A stretch of DNA of 64,000 bases, taken from positions 2,232,001-2,296,000 of the forward strand of contig CBDCSF010000013.1 in NCBI GenBank assembly GCA_965221445.1, given 5' to 3'. The stretch is from MPNP01 sp965221445. Lineage in GTDB: Bacteria; Pseudomonadota; Alphaproteobacteria; Rhodobacterales; Rhodobacteraceae. The notes under the pieces are model-generated. The model was not told the DNA's origin. It ran no database searches and saw only the letters and a list, made by a program, of their open reading frames with translations. Made by a program: the position numbers and the translations under genes. This document shows, piece by piece, positions 47,687 to 55,746 of the stretch. The stretch's first letter is position 1. Each line of letters starts with the position of its first letter.

Positions 47687-48358
47687 ATGAGTTTGTTTAC
47701 TGGTTTTGATGAAGCGGTTGTTGTTGATGTTGAAACAACTGGCCTTGATCCCAAGAGTTGTCGAATTGTGTCCCTTGGCATGATACGTTCCGATTTTGCA
47801 AAATTAAAGGAAAACCCCGAAGGGATGAGCGGTGCAACCATGGATGCGATAATCAACCCTGAATGCCATATCCCCCGTGATGCCTCTCGAATTCATGGTA
47901 TTTACAACAAACATGTAGTGGATAAGAAAACTTTTAAGGAACTTGCTCAAGAAATCAGGGATTTTATCGGCGATCGCCCAATCATTGCCCATAACGCCTC
48001 CTTTGACAAAAGATTTCTGAATGCCGAATTCAAGCGTGCAGGAGTAAAAACATTGGCCCGTAATAAAAGTTATTGCACCATGAGAAGGTTTCAGGAGGAA
48101 AATGGTGGTATGCGTAAAGGCAGCAATCTGGATAATGTGGTCAGGATCATGGGGATACAAAGGCGCAAAGGTTCAATTCATGATGCTAGTGAAGATGCCA
48201 ATCTTGCTTGGCAAGTGGCTGGACTGTTTTACATGATGGACAATAATATTAAACCACCTGGAGTCCAGTCAGAAACAAATAAAAACTCATCAATGAAAAT
48301 TATTTTCATTGTCTCGGTGATAGTGGTTCTCGGAATAATTATCCTCTCCATATTTTGA
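47687..48358 (+). CDS. DEDDh 3'-5' exonuclease with C-terminal membrane anchor
   Basis: A 223-residue DnaQ-like exonuclease. D14/E16 in VVVDVETTGLDP, IIAHNASFDKRFLN, and HDASEDANLAWQVA give the full DEDDh set. Residues about 203-223 are a single hydrophobic segment (KIIFIVSVIVVLGIIILSIF), so the nuclease would be tail-anchored in the inner membrane with the catalytic part in the cytoplasm. That is unusual for this family. Same strand and close to the BRCT exonuclease; the two may be co-transcribed. Function unknown; DNA uptake, defence or RNA turnover are all possible. Confidence 0.85.
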   Translation: MSLFTGFDEAVVVDVETTGLDPKSCRIVSLGMIRSDFAKLKENPEGMSGATMDAIINPECHIPRDASRIHGIYNKHVVDKKTFKELAQEIRDFIGDRPIIAHNASFDKRFLNAEFKRAGVKTLARNKSYCTMRRFQEENGGMRKGSNLDNVVRIMGIQRRKGSIHDASEDANLAWQVAGLFYMMDNNIKPPGVQSETNKNSSMKIIFIVSVIVVLGIIILSIF

Positions 48359-48396
48359 TGAGTATCACGATTAAGTATATTCGAGTATGTAACCAC

Positions 48397-48591
48397 CTAG
48401 TGAGCCTCTAATAAGGTATCAGGAGAGTTCCAGTCTTCGTACTCTATCAATGCAATATTATCAGGATTGATAAAGAAACAGTCTTTGGACTATTTATGCT
48501 TAAGGATTTGTTCTGTAAATATGGTTTTCCCTGCCCTATTTGATCCTGTTATTGCGATGAGGGTAGGTTTTTGATGAGGTTGCCTGTTCAT
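48397..48591 (-). pseudogene. Zeta-toxin-like P-loop kinase, decayed remnant
   Basis: Reading from ATG 48591: MNRQPHQKPTLIAITGSN, then RAGKTIFTEQILKHK, a TAG stop (48492-48490), then in the same frame SKDCFFINPDNIALIEYEDW and a second stop at 48399-48397. The P-loop and the FINPDNIA segment are those of zeta-toxin/AAA-type kinases of about 190 residues. Here the Walker A glycine is Arg (GSNRAGKT), one stop sits where Trp is likely (TGG to TAG), and roughly two thirds of the 3' end is missing. The start overlaps the upstream small gene by ATGA, as in intact antitoxin-toxin pairs. Confidence 0.72.
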
Positions 48592-48776
48592 CTCCTGTCA
48601 GCGTTTCGAAATCCCTCTTCCATGGCTTCAAAAAGTTCCTTTCTTTGTTTTTCTTTTGCCTTTCTAGCACGTTCAATCACACGTTTTTGAAAGGCTCTCA
48701 TAAGTGCTTCTAACTCTTCATCTGTTGGCTCTACGTTTGGATCGTCGAGAATAACTCTAGGGACTTTGTCGGGCAT
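48588..48776 (-). CDS. Small charged protein, probable antitoxin of the zeta-like module
   Basis: 62 residues, highly charged and helical: an acidic N-terminal stretch (VILDDPNVEPTDEELEALM) followed by a Lys/Arg-rich helix. AGAGGA precedes the ATG. It overlaps the decayed zeta-like gene by four bases and has a 22-base palindrome 68 bases upstream. Small antitoxins of zeta-type kinases have this size and position. With its toxin dead it may be a leftover. Confidence 0.6.
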   Translation of the reverse strand: MPDKVPRVILDDPNVEPTDEELEALMRAFQKRVIERARKAKEKQRKELFEAMEEGFRNADRR

Positions 48777-48843
48777 TTAACATTTCCTCTCTGTATATGA
48801 ATTGAAATTAACCGTTTGTTCATTTTCTCTAGTGAGAAGAAAT

Positions 48844-48865
48844 CATCTTGTGGTACCACAAGATG
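48844..48865. promoter_or_regulatory. Perfect 22-base palindrome, probable operator
   Basis: CATCTTGTGGT followed at once by its exact complement ACCACAAGATG, with no spacer. It lies 68 bases upstream of the small antitoxin-like gene, where an autoregulatory operator or promoter would be expected. A perfect uninterrupted 22-base palindrome is very unlikely by chance. A DNA hairpin or recombination site is an alternative. Confidence 0.55.
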
Positions 48866-49031
48866 GCCAACTAAGTAAATATATTTGGGAAAAAGTAAAC
48901 ACAACGACAAATCCGAGCAATCATAGTCTGATAGGGTTTCGAATAAATTGTCCAAAATCCATATTTACCGTTTGCTAAATTCTTGGATCTCCGGTCATGT
49001 CAATTTGATTGTACCGTGTACTGGATAGTGT

Positions 49032-50786
49032 TTAGTTGTCTACTAAAGTACGTTCGACGCGAATCGAAACGATGTCCGCATCGTGGTATTGCTGGTGGCG
49101 AACCGAAGAGGTCAAGTGGTGAAGAAGTCGTAGCGACAATTGTCGTTCAGCTACCGTTTCGTCGGAGATTGCACCCAGCATGGCAATTTGGTCCTCCAGA
49201 TTGTGCTCTCCGGTTGCAGCGATGAATTCAAGCATTGCATCACCACTATCCTGTCGGATCGTAAGCAGGAGCCGCTTCGGCGATTCCCTCGCCTCTTCTT
49301 TGCCGTTTTGTTGTAGTAGTGTCAGCATGGTCTCCTCCGCAACGGCATCCAGTCGATGTTGCATTTCTGTATCCCAGCCGTGTCGGGAGGCGAACTTGGC
49401 AAGAAACTCCCTGATCTTGGGTAATTCGCTGATATTGAAGGGTGTTTCAAGGCGGCGACGGGGTTCGGTCAGTTCCACAAACATCGTCAATGCAATGACG
49501 ATGAGTCCACCTGCTGTCATGCCGTTTTCCAGAAGGCCACCTGCAAACCCGGAAACATATTCCGGAAAGATCAAACCGTTTTGGAATCCAACGCCCACCC
49601 AAAAGGAAATGCCAACGATCAGTCCCTTGCGATAGTCTATTCCTGCATCAACCACGATCCTCAAGCCGAGCACGAAAAGCAATGACAACAGGACCAGAAT
49701 GTAGGCCGACGCAACTGCTGCCGGTATCGCTAGCACCAATGCGAGTACCTTCGGAAGGAATGCCACCACGATGAATATTGATCCGAGTGCTATTCCGACA
49801 CGTCGGGAGGCGACGCCCGTAAGTTCGGTTACCGCAACACTTGTTGAATAAGTGGTGTTGGGTACGGTTGCAGCAAGGCCGGAAAGTAGGTTACCCACTC
49901 CGTCGGCAGCAACTGCACCTTGGACTGCCCTGAAATCAATGGCCCTTGGTTTGCGCCAGGACACACGCTGGATGGCAACTGCATCGCCGATCGTTTCGAC
50001 GGCTCCGACAATCGTTACAAAGATGAACCCTGGAAGCAATGTCCAGAATACAGGTCCAAAGCTGAGATCGAATCCCGGCCAACCACTGTCCGGAAATCCA
50101 ATCCAGGCAGAACTTGCAACGCGGTTTACGTCGTAAAGACCGAAATAGAATCCTACTAGGGAACCGCAGACGACCCCGATAACCGGTGCCCAGAGTCTCC
50201 ACATGCCCCGAGACTTTAATGCCACCGCTCCGATGACAACAATCGTAACCAGCGCAGAGATTGGTGCGGCCGTTGCAGAACTGCCTTCGGGCACATGCTG
50301 AAGCATGTCAAACACGATTGGCATTACAGTGACGGGAATCAGCATGATGACTGTCCCGGCAACAGTTGGCGTCAGGATTCTCCGAAACAGTGAGAGCCGA
50401 GATGCAAGTGCAAACTGGAATAATGCAGAGACGGCAACCAGGGTCGCCAGCATGGCTGGCCCGCCTTTTGCGATCGCCGCAACGCAGATTGCGATGAAGG
50501 CTCCCGATGTTCCCATTCCGAGCACGTAGCCAGCACCGATGCGGCCAAACTTGACAACCTGGAGAATTGTTGTGAGTCCACAAATCGCCACCGCCGCGAA
50601 GACAGCCCAATTCAAGAACTCTTCACTTCCTCCACCCATCCGGACAACAATTGCCGGCGTGAGCACGATGCCCGCGGCGATAAGAATGGCAAACTGAAGA
50701 CCAAGCCCAAAGGCCAACGTCTTTGGCGGTTTTTCGTCTGCTTCGTAGCGTATGGAACTACGACCTTCGCTGTCGGTTATGGCCAT
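49032..50786 (-). CDS. NCS2-family nucleobase permease with C-terminal GHKL-like domain
   Basis: A 584-residue protein. Residues about 20-440 are a uracil/xanthine-type NCS2 symporter with about 12-14 membrane segments and the conserved loops FVTIVGAVETIGDAVAIQRV and NLLSGLAATVPNTTYSTSV. Residues about 445-584 are soluble and resemble the anti-sigma/serine-kinase GHKL fold: LPKIREFLAKFASRHGWDTEMQ..LDAVAEETMLTLL, ending RLLHHLTSSVRHQQYHDADI. The N-box Asn of active GHKL kinases is not evident, so this is probably a degenerate regulatory domain. The gene is clearly GC-richer than its neighbours, suggesting transfer. AGGAGG before the ATG. Substrate probably xanthine, uracil or urate. Confidence 0.86.
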   Translation of the reverse strand: MAITDSEGRSSIRYEADEKPPKTLAFGLGLQFAILIAAGIVLTPAIVVRMGGGSEEFLNWAVFAAVAICGLTTILQVVKFGRIGAGYVLGMGTSGAFIAICVAAIAKGGPAMLATLVAVSALFQFALASRLSLFRRILTPTVAGTVIMLIPVTVMPIVFDMLQHVPEGSSATAAPISALVTIVVIGAVALKSRGMWRLWAPVIGVVCGSLVGFYFGLYDVNRVASSAWIGFPDSGWPGFDLSFGPVFWTLLPGFIFVTIVGAVETIGDAVAIQRVSWRKPRAIDFRAVQGAVAADGVGNLLSGLAATVPNTTYSTSVAVTELTGVASRRVGIALGSIFIVVAFLPKVLALVLAIPAAVASAYILVLLSLLFVLGLRIVVDAGIDYRKGLIVGISFWVGVGFQNGLIFPEYVSGFAGGLLENGMTAGGLIVIALTMFVELTEPRRRLETPFNISELPKIREFLAKFASRHGWDTEMQHRLDAVAEETMLTLLQQNGKEEARESPKRLLLTIRQDSGDAMLEFIAATGEHNLEDQIAMLGAISDETVAERQLSLRLLHHLTSSVRHQQYHDADIVSIRVERTLVDN

Positions 50787-51187
50787 TCTGACCTCCTATT
50801 CAGTAATAATTTGAATTTGAGCCAGCTACAACGATCAGTCCAGGGCGTTCATCAGCAGCTAAAATTTAATTGTGTTTACATGTACTTGCTTTTTCAAGAG
50901 CGTAATCTAAACCATCTGCTGGCTTTTCTAATGACTCTCAAGCTCTCTGGACCGCACTTTCCCAAACAACAAGCATAAATTTGGGTACTTTTGTAGACAT
51001 CTGAAAATTCTCTATTGTTATTTGAAAGATGGGATCTGTAACTAAGACACGTAAGGTAATAAATACGATTGTTCCATACCACAGTACGACCCAAAACTGA
51101 AAATTTGTTGGTAAGGTATCCCCTATTTTGACATTCGTTCGTTCTTTATCGTCACTGAACAATTTTGCCAGAGGACCTCAGCGGAAT
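50787..51187. other. Intergenic region between ychF and the NCS2 permease gene
   Basis: 401 bases. A 74-codon open frame on the minus strand (50938-51162, TTG start, one hydrophobic stretch FQFWVVLWYGTIVFITL) follows ychF directly, but has a poor ribosome binding site and no recognisable family. It could be a decayed membrane gene. Base composition returns to AT-rich here. Confidence 0.45.
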
Positions 51188-52285
51188 TCAAACATTAAAT
51201 AGGAAATGGAGTATATCACCATCCTTGACCTCGTAAGATTTTCCTTCCGTTCTGATTTTTCCCAAATTTCGTGCCTTTTGATACCCACCACATGATACAT
51301 ATTTATCGTATGATATTGTTTCGGCTCTGATAAAACCTCGCCTGAAATCCTCATGAATCACAGCTGCAGCATCGGGTGCAGTTGTCCCTATTGGAATTGT
51401 CCAGGCACGGGTTTCTTTAGGTCCGCTGGTGAAGTAGGTTATCAAACCCAATAGGGAGTAACCATTTTGAATGAGACGGTCAAGACCCGAGGAATCAAGG
51501 CCCATCTCAGCAAGATATTCCTGTTCCTCTTCTGCGTTTAATTGACTGATTTCTTCTTCAATCTGTGCTGAAACAAGGACTGAGGTTGCACCATGTACCT
51601 TGGCATATTCTTTGACCTTGTCAGAGTAATGATTGCCATCCTTGAGGGAATTTTCATCAACATTACAAACATATAGGAAAGGCTTTGAAGTCAGTAACCC
51701 CAAATTTTTCCATAATTTCTTGTCTTCCTCTTCATCGGCTTCTGGCTTGGCGTGGATACCTTTTTCAAGTTTTTCCTGGACGACCTGTAGTATACCGTCT
51801 AATTTCAATGAGTCCTTTTCTCCCCCCTTAATTTTTCTGGTCAGGCGAGATCTTTGTCTTTCTACAGATTCCAAATCAGCTAGAATCAACTCTGTTTCGA
51901 TTGTTTCAATATCCCTTAGCGGATTAACCTTGCCATCTACGTGAACAATATTGTTATCATCAAAACAACGAACCACATGAGCTAGAGCATCAACTTCCCT
52001 AATGTTCCCTAAAAACTTGTTTCCCAAACCCTCCCCCTTGGAAGCTCCTTTCACCAACCCAGCGATATCAACAAATGTTGTTTTGGCCTGAATTAATTGC
52101 TTGGAATTTTCAAAGGTAGCGATTTTTTCCAACCTGGGATCATTTACAGGAACTTCCCCAAGATTGGCCTCAATGGTACAAAACGGATAATTTTCATTCT
52201 GGGCAGAAGCCGTATGGGTCAGGGCATTAAATAGGGTTGATTTACCCACATTAGGTAACCCTATGATACCAGTTTTAAAACCCAT
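51188..52285 (-). CDS. ychF: YchF/OLA1-family ATPase
   Basis: A 365-residue Obg-superfamily nucleotidase that binds ribosomes and prefers ATP. G1 loop GLPNVGKSTLFNALT, G3 DIAGLVKGASKGEGLGN, the NxxE-type G4 VCNVDENSL in place of NKxD, a coiled-coil arm, and the C-terminal TGS domain ending YEVKDGDILHFLFNV. Usually next to pth in Alphaproteobacteria; here pth is 3.5 kb away on the other strand. Confidence 0.97.
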   Translation of the reverse strand: MGFKTGIIGLPNVGKSTLFNALTHTASAQNENYPFCTIEANLGEVPVNDPRLEKIATFENSKQLIQAKTTFVDIAGLVKGASKGEGLGNKFLGNIREVDALAHVVRCFDDNNIVHVDGKVNPLRDIETIETELILADLESVERQRSRLTRKIKGGEKDSLKLDGILQVVQEKLEKGIHAKPEADEEEDKKLWKNLGLLTSKPFLYVCNVDENSLKDGNHYSDKVKEYAKVHGATSVLVSAQIEEEISQLNAEEEQEYLAEMGLDSSGLDRLIQNGYSLLGLITYFTSGPKETRAWTIPIGTTAPDAAAVIHEDFRRGFIRAETISYDKYVSCGGYQKARNLGKIRTEGKSYEVKDGDILHFLFNV

Positions 52286-52366
52286 CTTCTAATCCATTGT
52301 CTTTAACATTTGTCAGGGGGTATTATATGAGGTCTTATTATTGTTTTTTAAGTCAGGAATAGAACC

Positions 52367-52777
52367 ATGAAGATAAATCATTACCTGTTTTTTGATGGCA
52401 ATTGTGAAGAAGCATTCAAATGGTATGCCAAAATTTTTGAAGTCGATGATTTATCTTTTGAACGGTTCAGTGATATGCCGGGAGAAAGTCCGTTTTCGAA
52501 GGATATGGATAACAAGATCATGCATGTGTCTCTGACCCTGGAAGGGGGATGTTTGATGGGTTCGGACGATCCTACTGGGAATTATGAGAAACCCGGAGGC
52601 ATGGCCATTTCGGTAAACTATGAATCTGTAGAAAAGGCACAAGAAATTTTTGAGAAACTATCTAAAGGTGGAACAGTTTCAATGAATTTCGAATCAACCT
52701 TCTTTTCACCTGGGTTTGGTGTCTGCAAGGATAAATTCGGCATACCCTGGATGATTCATACACTTCCTGACGAATAA
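52367..52777 (+). CDS. VOC family protein (PhnB-like)
   Basis: A 136-residue glyoxalase/VOC-fold protein of the PhnB group: MKINHYLFFDGNCEEAFKWY, MHVSLTLEGGCLMGSDDP, and the ending KFGIPWMIHTLPDE. The function of PhnB-like proteins is unsettled. It precedes trpA by 22 bases on the same strand, so the two may share a transcript without a functional link. Confidence 0.88.
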   Translation: MKINHYLFFDGNCEEAFKWYAKIFEVDDLSFERFSDMPGESPFSKDMDNKIMHVSLTLEGGCLMGSDDPTGNYEKPGGMAISVNYESVEKAQEIFEKLSKGGTVSMNFESTFFSPGFGVCKDKFGIPWMIHTLPDE

Positions 52778-52799
52778 TATACATTGAAGGAGATATTCT

Positions 52800-53597
52800 A
52801 TGTCTAGGATAGCTTCAACATTTGATCATTTAAGGGTCAACGGCCAAAAAGCCTTTATAGCCTATATCATGGCAGGTGATCCTGAACCAGACTATTCACA
52901 GAAGTTGCTTGAGGGATTACCTGAGGCAGGTGTGGATATAATAGAGTTGGGGATACCTTTTACCGACCCGATGGCTGATGGTCCAACCATACAATTGGCA
53001 GGCCAAAGAGCACTTGCTGCAGGTCAAACCTTGACCAAAACCCTGGCAATGGTTAAAGGTTTTCGAAATACCAACGAGAAGACCCCAATCATACTTATGG
53101 GTTATTTCAACCCAATATACAGCTACGGTGTCAAGAATTTTATTAAAGAATCTGTGGAAGTCGGAGTAGATGGCTTGATAATTGTAGATCTTCCTCCCGA
53201 GGAAGATAAGGAATTGTGTATACCTGCGAATGAAGCGGGATTGAGTTTTATACGTTTGGCAACCCCTACAACAGATGACAAGAGGTTGCCCCGTGTTTTG
53301 GAAAATACCAGTGGGTTCGTATACTTTGTTTCAATTACCGGTATAACGGGCGCAAGAGCTCCAAAACCTGAAGAAGTCGCTCCTGATGTGGCACGAATAA
53401 AGAATGCAACTGATTTACCAGTTTGTGTCGGGTTCGGAGTCAAGACACCTGAAATGGCTAGGGCCATAAGCAGCGTCTCTGATGGGGTGGTGGTTGGGTC
53501 CTCTATCGTAAAATTAATTGAGGATGGTTGCACTATAAATGAGGTGATGGGATTTGTTCAAAACCTATCCAAGGGAGTAAATCCTGCTTCAGGCTAA
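52800..53597 (+). CDS. trpA: Tryptophan synthase alpha chain
   Basis: Cleaves indole-3-glycerol phosphate to indole, which is channelled to TrpB. 265 residues. Catalytic Glu in DIIELGIPFTDPMADGPTIQ and Asp in the same block, ILMGYFNPIYSYG, and the phosphate loop VCVGFGVKTPE with DGVVVGSSIV. AAGGAG before the ATG. In most Alphaproteobacteria trpA follows trpB directly; here it lies 5.6 kb away from trpB and on the opposite strand. Confidence 0.96.
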   Translation: MSRIASTFDHLRVNGQKAFIAYIMAGDPEPDYSQKLLEGLPEAGVDIIELGIPFTDPMADGPTIQLAGQRALAAGQTLTKTLAMVKGFRNTNEKTPIILMGYFNPIYSYGVKNFIKESVEVGVDGLIIVDLPPEEDKELCIPANEAGLSFIRLATPTTDDKRLPRVLENTSGFVYFVSITGITGARAPKPEEVAPDVARIKNATDLPVCVGFGVKTPEMARAISSVSDGVVVGSSIVKLIEDGCTINEVMGFVQNLSKGVNPASG

Positions 53598-53664
53598 TCC
53601 TATTGTTTGCCAAATAAATTGACTATAGGAATGATTTGTTCAGCGAAGATAGGGAAAAGGTATT

Positions 53665-54831
53665 ATGCCGATAATTACCAGTATTGATGATTTAAAACAG
53701 TTGTATCGGCGCAAGGTCCCCAAGATGTTCTACGATTATGTTGAGACAGGGAGCTGGACCGAAAGTACCTTCAGGAACAATTCCAGGGATTTGGGATTAA
53801 TCAGGTTCAACCAGAGGGTTGGGGTGGATATATCAAACACAAATACTGAGATCACCATGTTGGGAAACAAAGTTTCAATGCCAATGGCTTTAGCACCTGT
53901 TGGCTTAACCGGAATGCAATCTGCTGATGGTGAGATCAAAGCTGCCCGTGCGGCCAAAAAAATGGATATACCATTCATCCTTTCCACCATGTCGGTTTGT
54001 TCAATAGAAGATATAGCCAAGGAAGCAGGTGAAGGGTTTTGGTTCCAACTTTATTACATGAATGATCAGGATTTCAGCCGCAAGCTTATTCAAAGGGCCA
54101 AGCATGCTAATTGTTCGGTTTTGGTACTTACGATGGATTTACAGGTACTAGGTCAAAGGCACATGGATATTAAAAATGGGCTTGCCATTCCACCCAGGCC
54201 CAACCTTTACAACCTCCTTGATTTATGCTCCAAGGTAAAATGGGGATTGGAGATTTTACGTACACCCAGAAAAAGCTTTGGAAATGTTTATGGCCATGTC
54301 GAGGGTGTTGAAGATTTGGGTTCTTTGATGTCATGGGTTGCAGATCAGTTTTATTCCAAACTTGACTGGGATAAGGTAAAAGAAGTAAAGGACCTTTGGG
54401 ACGGCCCGCTTGTACTCAAGGGGATAATGGATGTAGATGATGCAGAAAAGGCTGTTGCCATTGGGGCAGATGCTATCGTTGTATCCAATCATGGTGGTCG
54501 CCAACTTGATGGTGCACAATCTTCCATCAGGGCCCTACCAAGTATTGTGGAAGCTGTTGGAGATAAAACGGAGGTCTATTTTGATTCCGGTATCCGCTCC
54601 GGGCAGGATGTATTGCGAGCAATCGGATTGGGGGCCAGGTCAACTCTGATAGGTAGAGCTTATATTTACGGCCTTGGGGCACTTGGTGAAGAGGGTGTCG
54701 AAAAGTCAATCCAAATAATGCACAAGGAATTGGCTACTTCCATGGCACTATGTGGCGTCAGTGATATTACTCAATTTGGAAAACATAACCTGTTGGTCCC
54801 TTCAGATCTGCAAACGAATTGGAGTTGGTAA
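53665..54831 (+). CDS. FMN-dependent alpha-hydroxy-acid dehydrogenase (LldD-like)
   Basis: A 388-residue TIM-barrel flavoenzyme. It begins with the typical SIDDLKQLYRRKVPKMFYDYVETGSW. The active-site block is IVVSNHGGRQLDGAQSS (catalytic His and Arg), followed by the FMN phosphate site YFDSGIRSGQDVLRAIGLGA. It oxidises L-lactate, glycolate or another 2-hydroxy acid; which one cannot be told. It follows trpA after 67 bases on the same strand. Confidence 0.92.
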   Translation: MPIITSIDDLKQLYRRKVPKMFYDYVETGSWTESTFRNNSRDLGLIRFNQRVGVDISNTNTEITMLGNKVSMPMALAPVGLTGMQSADGEIKAARAAKKMDIPFILSTMSVCSIEDIAKEAGEGFWFQLYYMNDQDFSRKLIQRAKHANCSVLVLTMDLQVLGQRHMDIKNGLAIPPRPNLYNLLDLCSKVKWGLEILRTPRKSFGNVYGHVEGVEDLGSLMSWVADQFYSKLDWDKVKEVKDLWDGPLVLKGIMDVDDAEKAVAIGADAIVVSNHGGRQLDGAQSSIRALPSIVEAVGDKTEVYFDSGIRSGQDVLRAIGLGARSTLIGRAYIYGLGALGEEGVEKSIQIMHKELATSMALCGVSDITQFGKHNLLVPSDLQTNWSW

Positions 54832-54908
54832 GATACCAATCAAAAACCATTTCGCAGTTAATTGACCTGTTGATTAATAGGTTTTGTGCAATATATCTAT
54901 TTGTCGTT

Positions 54909-54937
54909 GTGGACAGGCACCCTTGGAGGATGTCCAC
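54909..54937 (+). promoter_or_regulatory. Hairpin in the rplY leader
   Basis: GTGGACA pairs with TGTCCAC seven for seven around a 15-base loop, ending 23 bases before the rplY start codon. It could be a binding site for autogenous control by L25 or simply a stabilising leader structure. Symmetry seen; role inferred. Confidence 0.3.
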
Positions 54938-54960
54938 GTAAATGGATTTAGGAGATGAAG

Positions 54961-55608
54961 ATGGTAACGGATAATATACCAAATCTCCGAGCAGAAATCA
55001 GACCGGGGACAGGCAAGGGGGCCGCTCGGAAAGCTCGGCGGGAGGGTTTTGTACCCGGAGTTGTTTATGGTGGGGGAGAAGATCCTATAACCATAAATGT
55101 CAATTTTAATGAATTGCTAAAAAAACTAAGGGAGGGCAGATTTCTTTCTACACTCTTTAATTTGCAAATTAAGGATAAGGAAGATGTCAGGGTGATCTGT
55201 CGTTCTGTTCAACGAGATGTAGTGCTCGACCTTCCTACCCACATTGATTTAATGAGATTACGGAGGAATTCCAAAATTAATCTGTTTATCCCCGTTGAAT
55301 TTATTAATGAGGACAAATCTACAGGTATAAAACGTGGCGGAGTGCTTACTGTTGTAAGAGGTGAGGTTGAGTTAATTGTAACAGCTGGTGATATACCTAG
55401 CTCATTGGTTGCCGACCTGGATGGTCTGGATGTTGGAGATGTTATCACTATTTCGAATATAAAACTTCCCAAAGGAACCAAACCAACCATTAGCGACCGT
55501 GATTTTGTCATTGCAAACATTTCGGCACCTTCTGGCTTGAGATCTGCGGACCAGGAAGCAGAAGATGTAGTTGAAACCGAAGAAGAGGAAGAGGTCCAGG
55601 AAGAGTGA
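54961..55608 (+). CDS. rplY: 50S ribosomal protein L25/general stress protein Ctc
   Basis: Binds 5S rRNA in the large subunit. 215 residues, the long Ctc form: an N-terminal 5S-binding L25 domain (RPGTGKGAARKARREGFVPGVVYGG) plus the C-terminal TL5-type beta domain and a very acidic tail (VVETEEEEEVQEE). The ATG at 54961 is six bases after AGGAG; an ATG at 54955 abuts that site and is less likely. Upstream of pth, the usual rplY-pth order. Confidence 0.95.
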   Translation: MVTDNIPNLRAEIRPGTGKGAARKARREGFVPGVVYGGGEDPITINVNFNELLKKLREGRFLSTLFNLQIKDKEDVRVICRSVQRDVVLDLPTHIDLMRLRRNSKINLFIPVEFINEDKSTGIKRGGVLTVVRGEVELIVTAGDIPSSLVADLDGLDVGDVITISNIKLPKGTKPTISDRDFVIANISAPSGLRSADQEAEDVVETEEEEEVQEE

Positions 55609-55746
55609 TCTGTTGATAGAATCAATTACTAAAACTGGCTTGGGTTTTTATAACCTGGACATGTTCGCTCTTTAAGGTGATTTCACCTCCCTGATCTTCC
55701 TCAATTTGGTCACATTCAGTAATCTGAGGTAAAAGGGACGGTAAGA

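Noticed and set aside
50938..51162. 74-codon frame with a hydrophobic stretch after ychF
   Set aside because: TTG start with poor ribosome site and no recognisable family; noted only in the intergenic entry.
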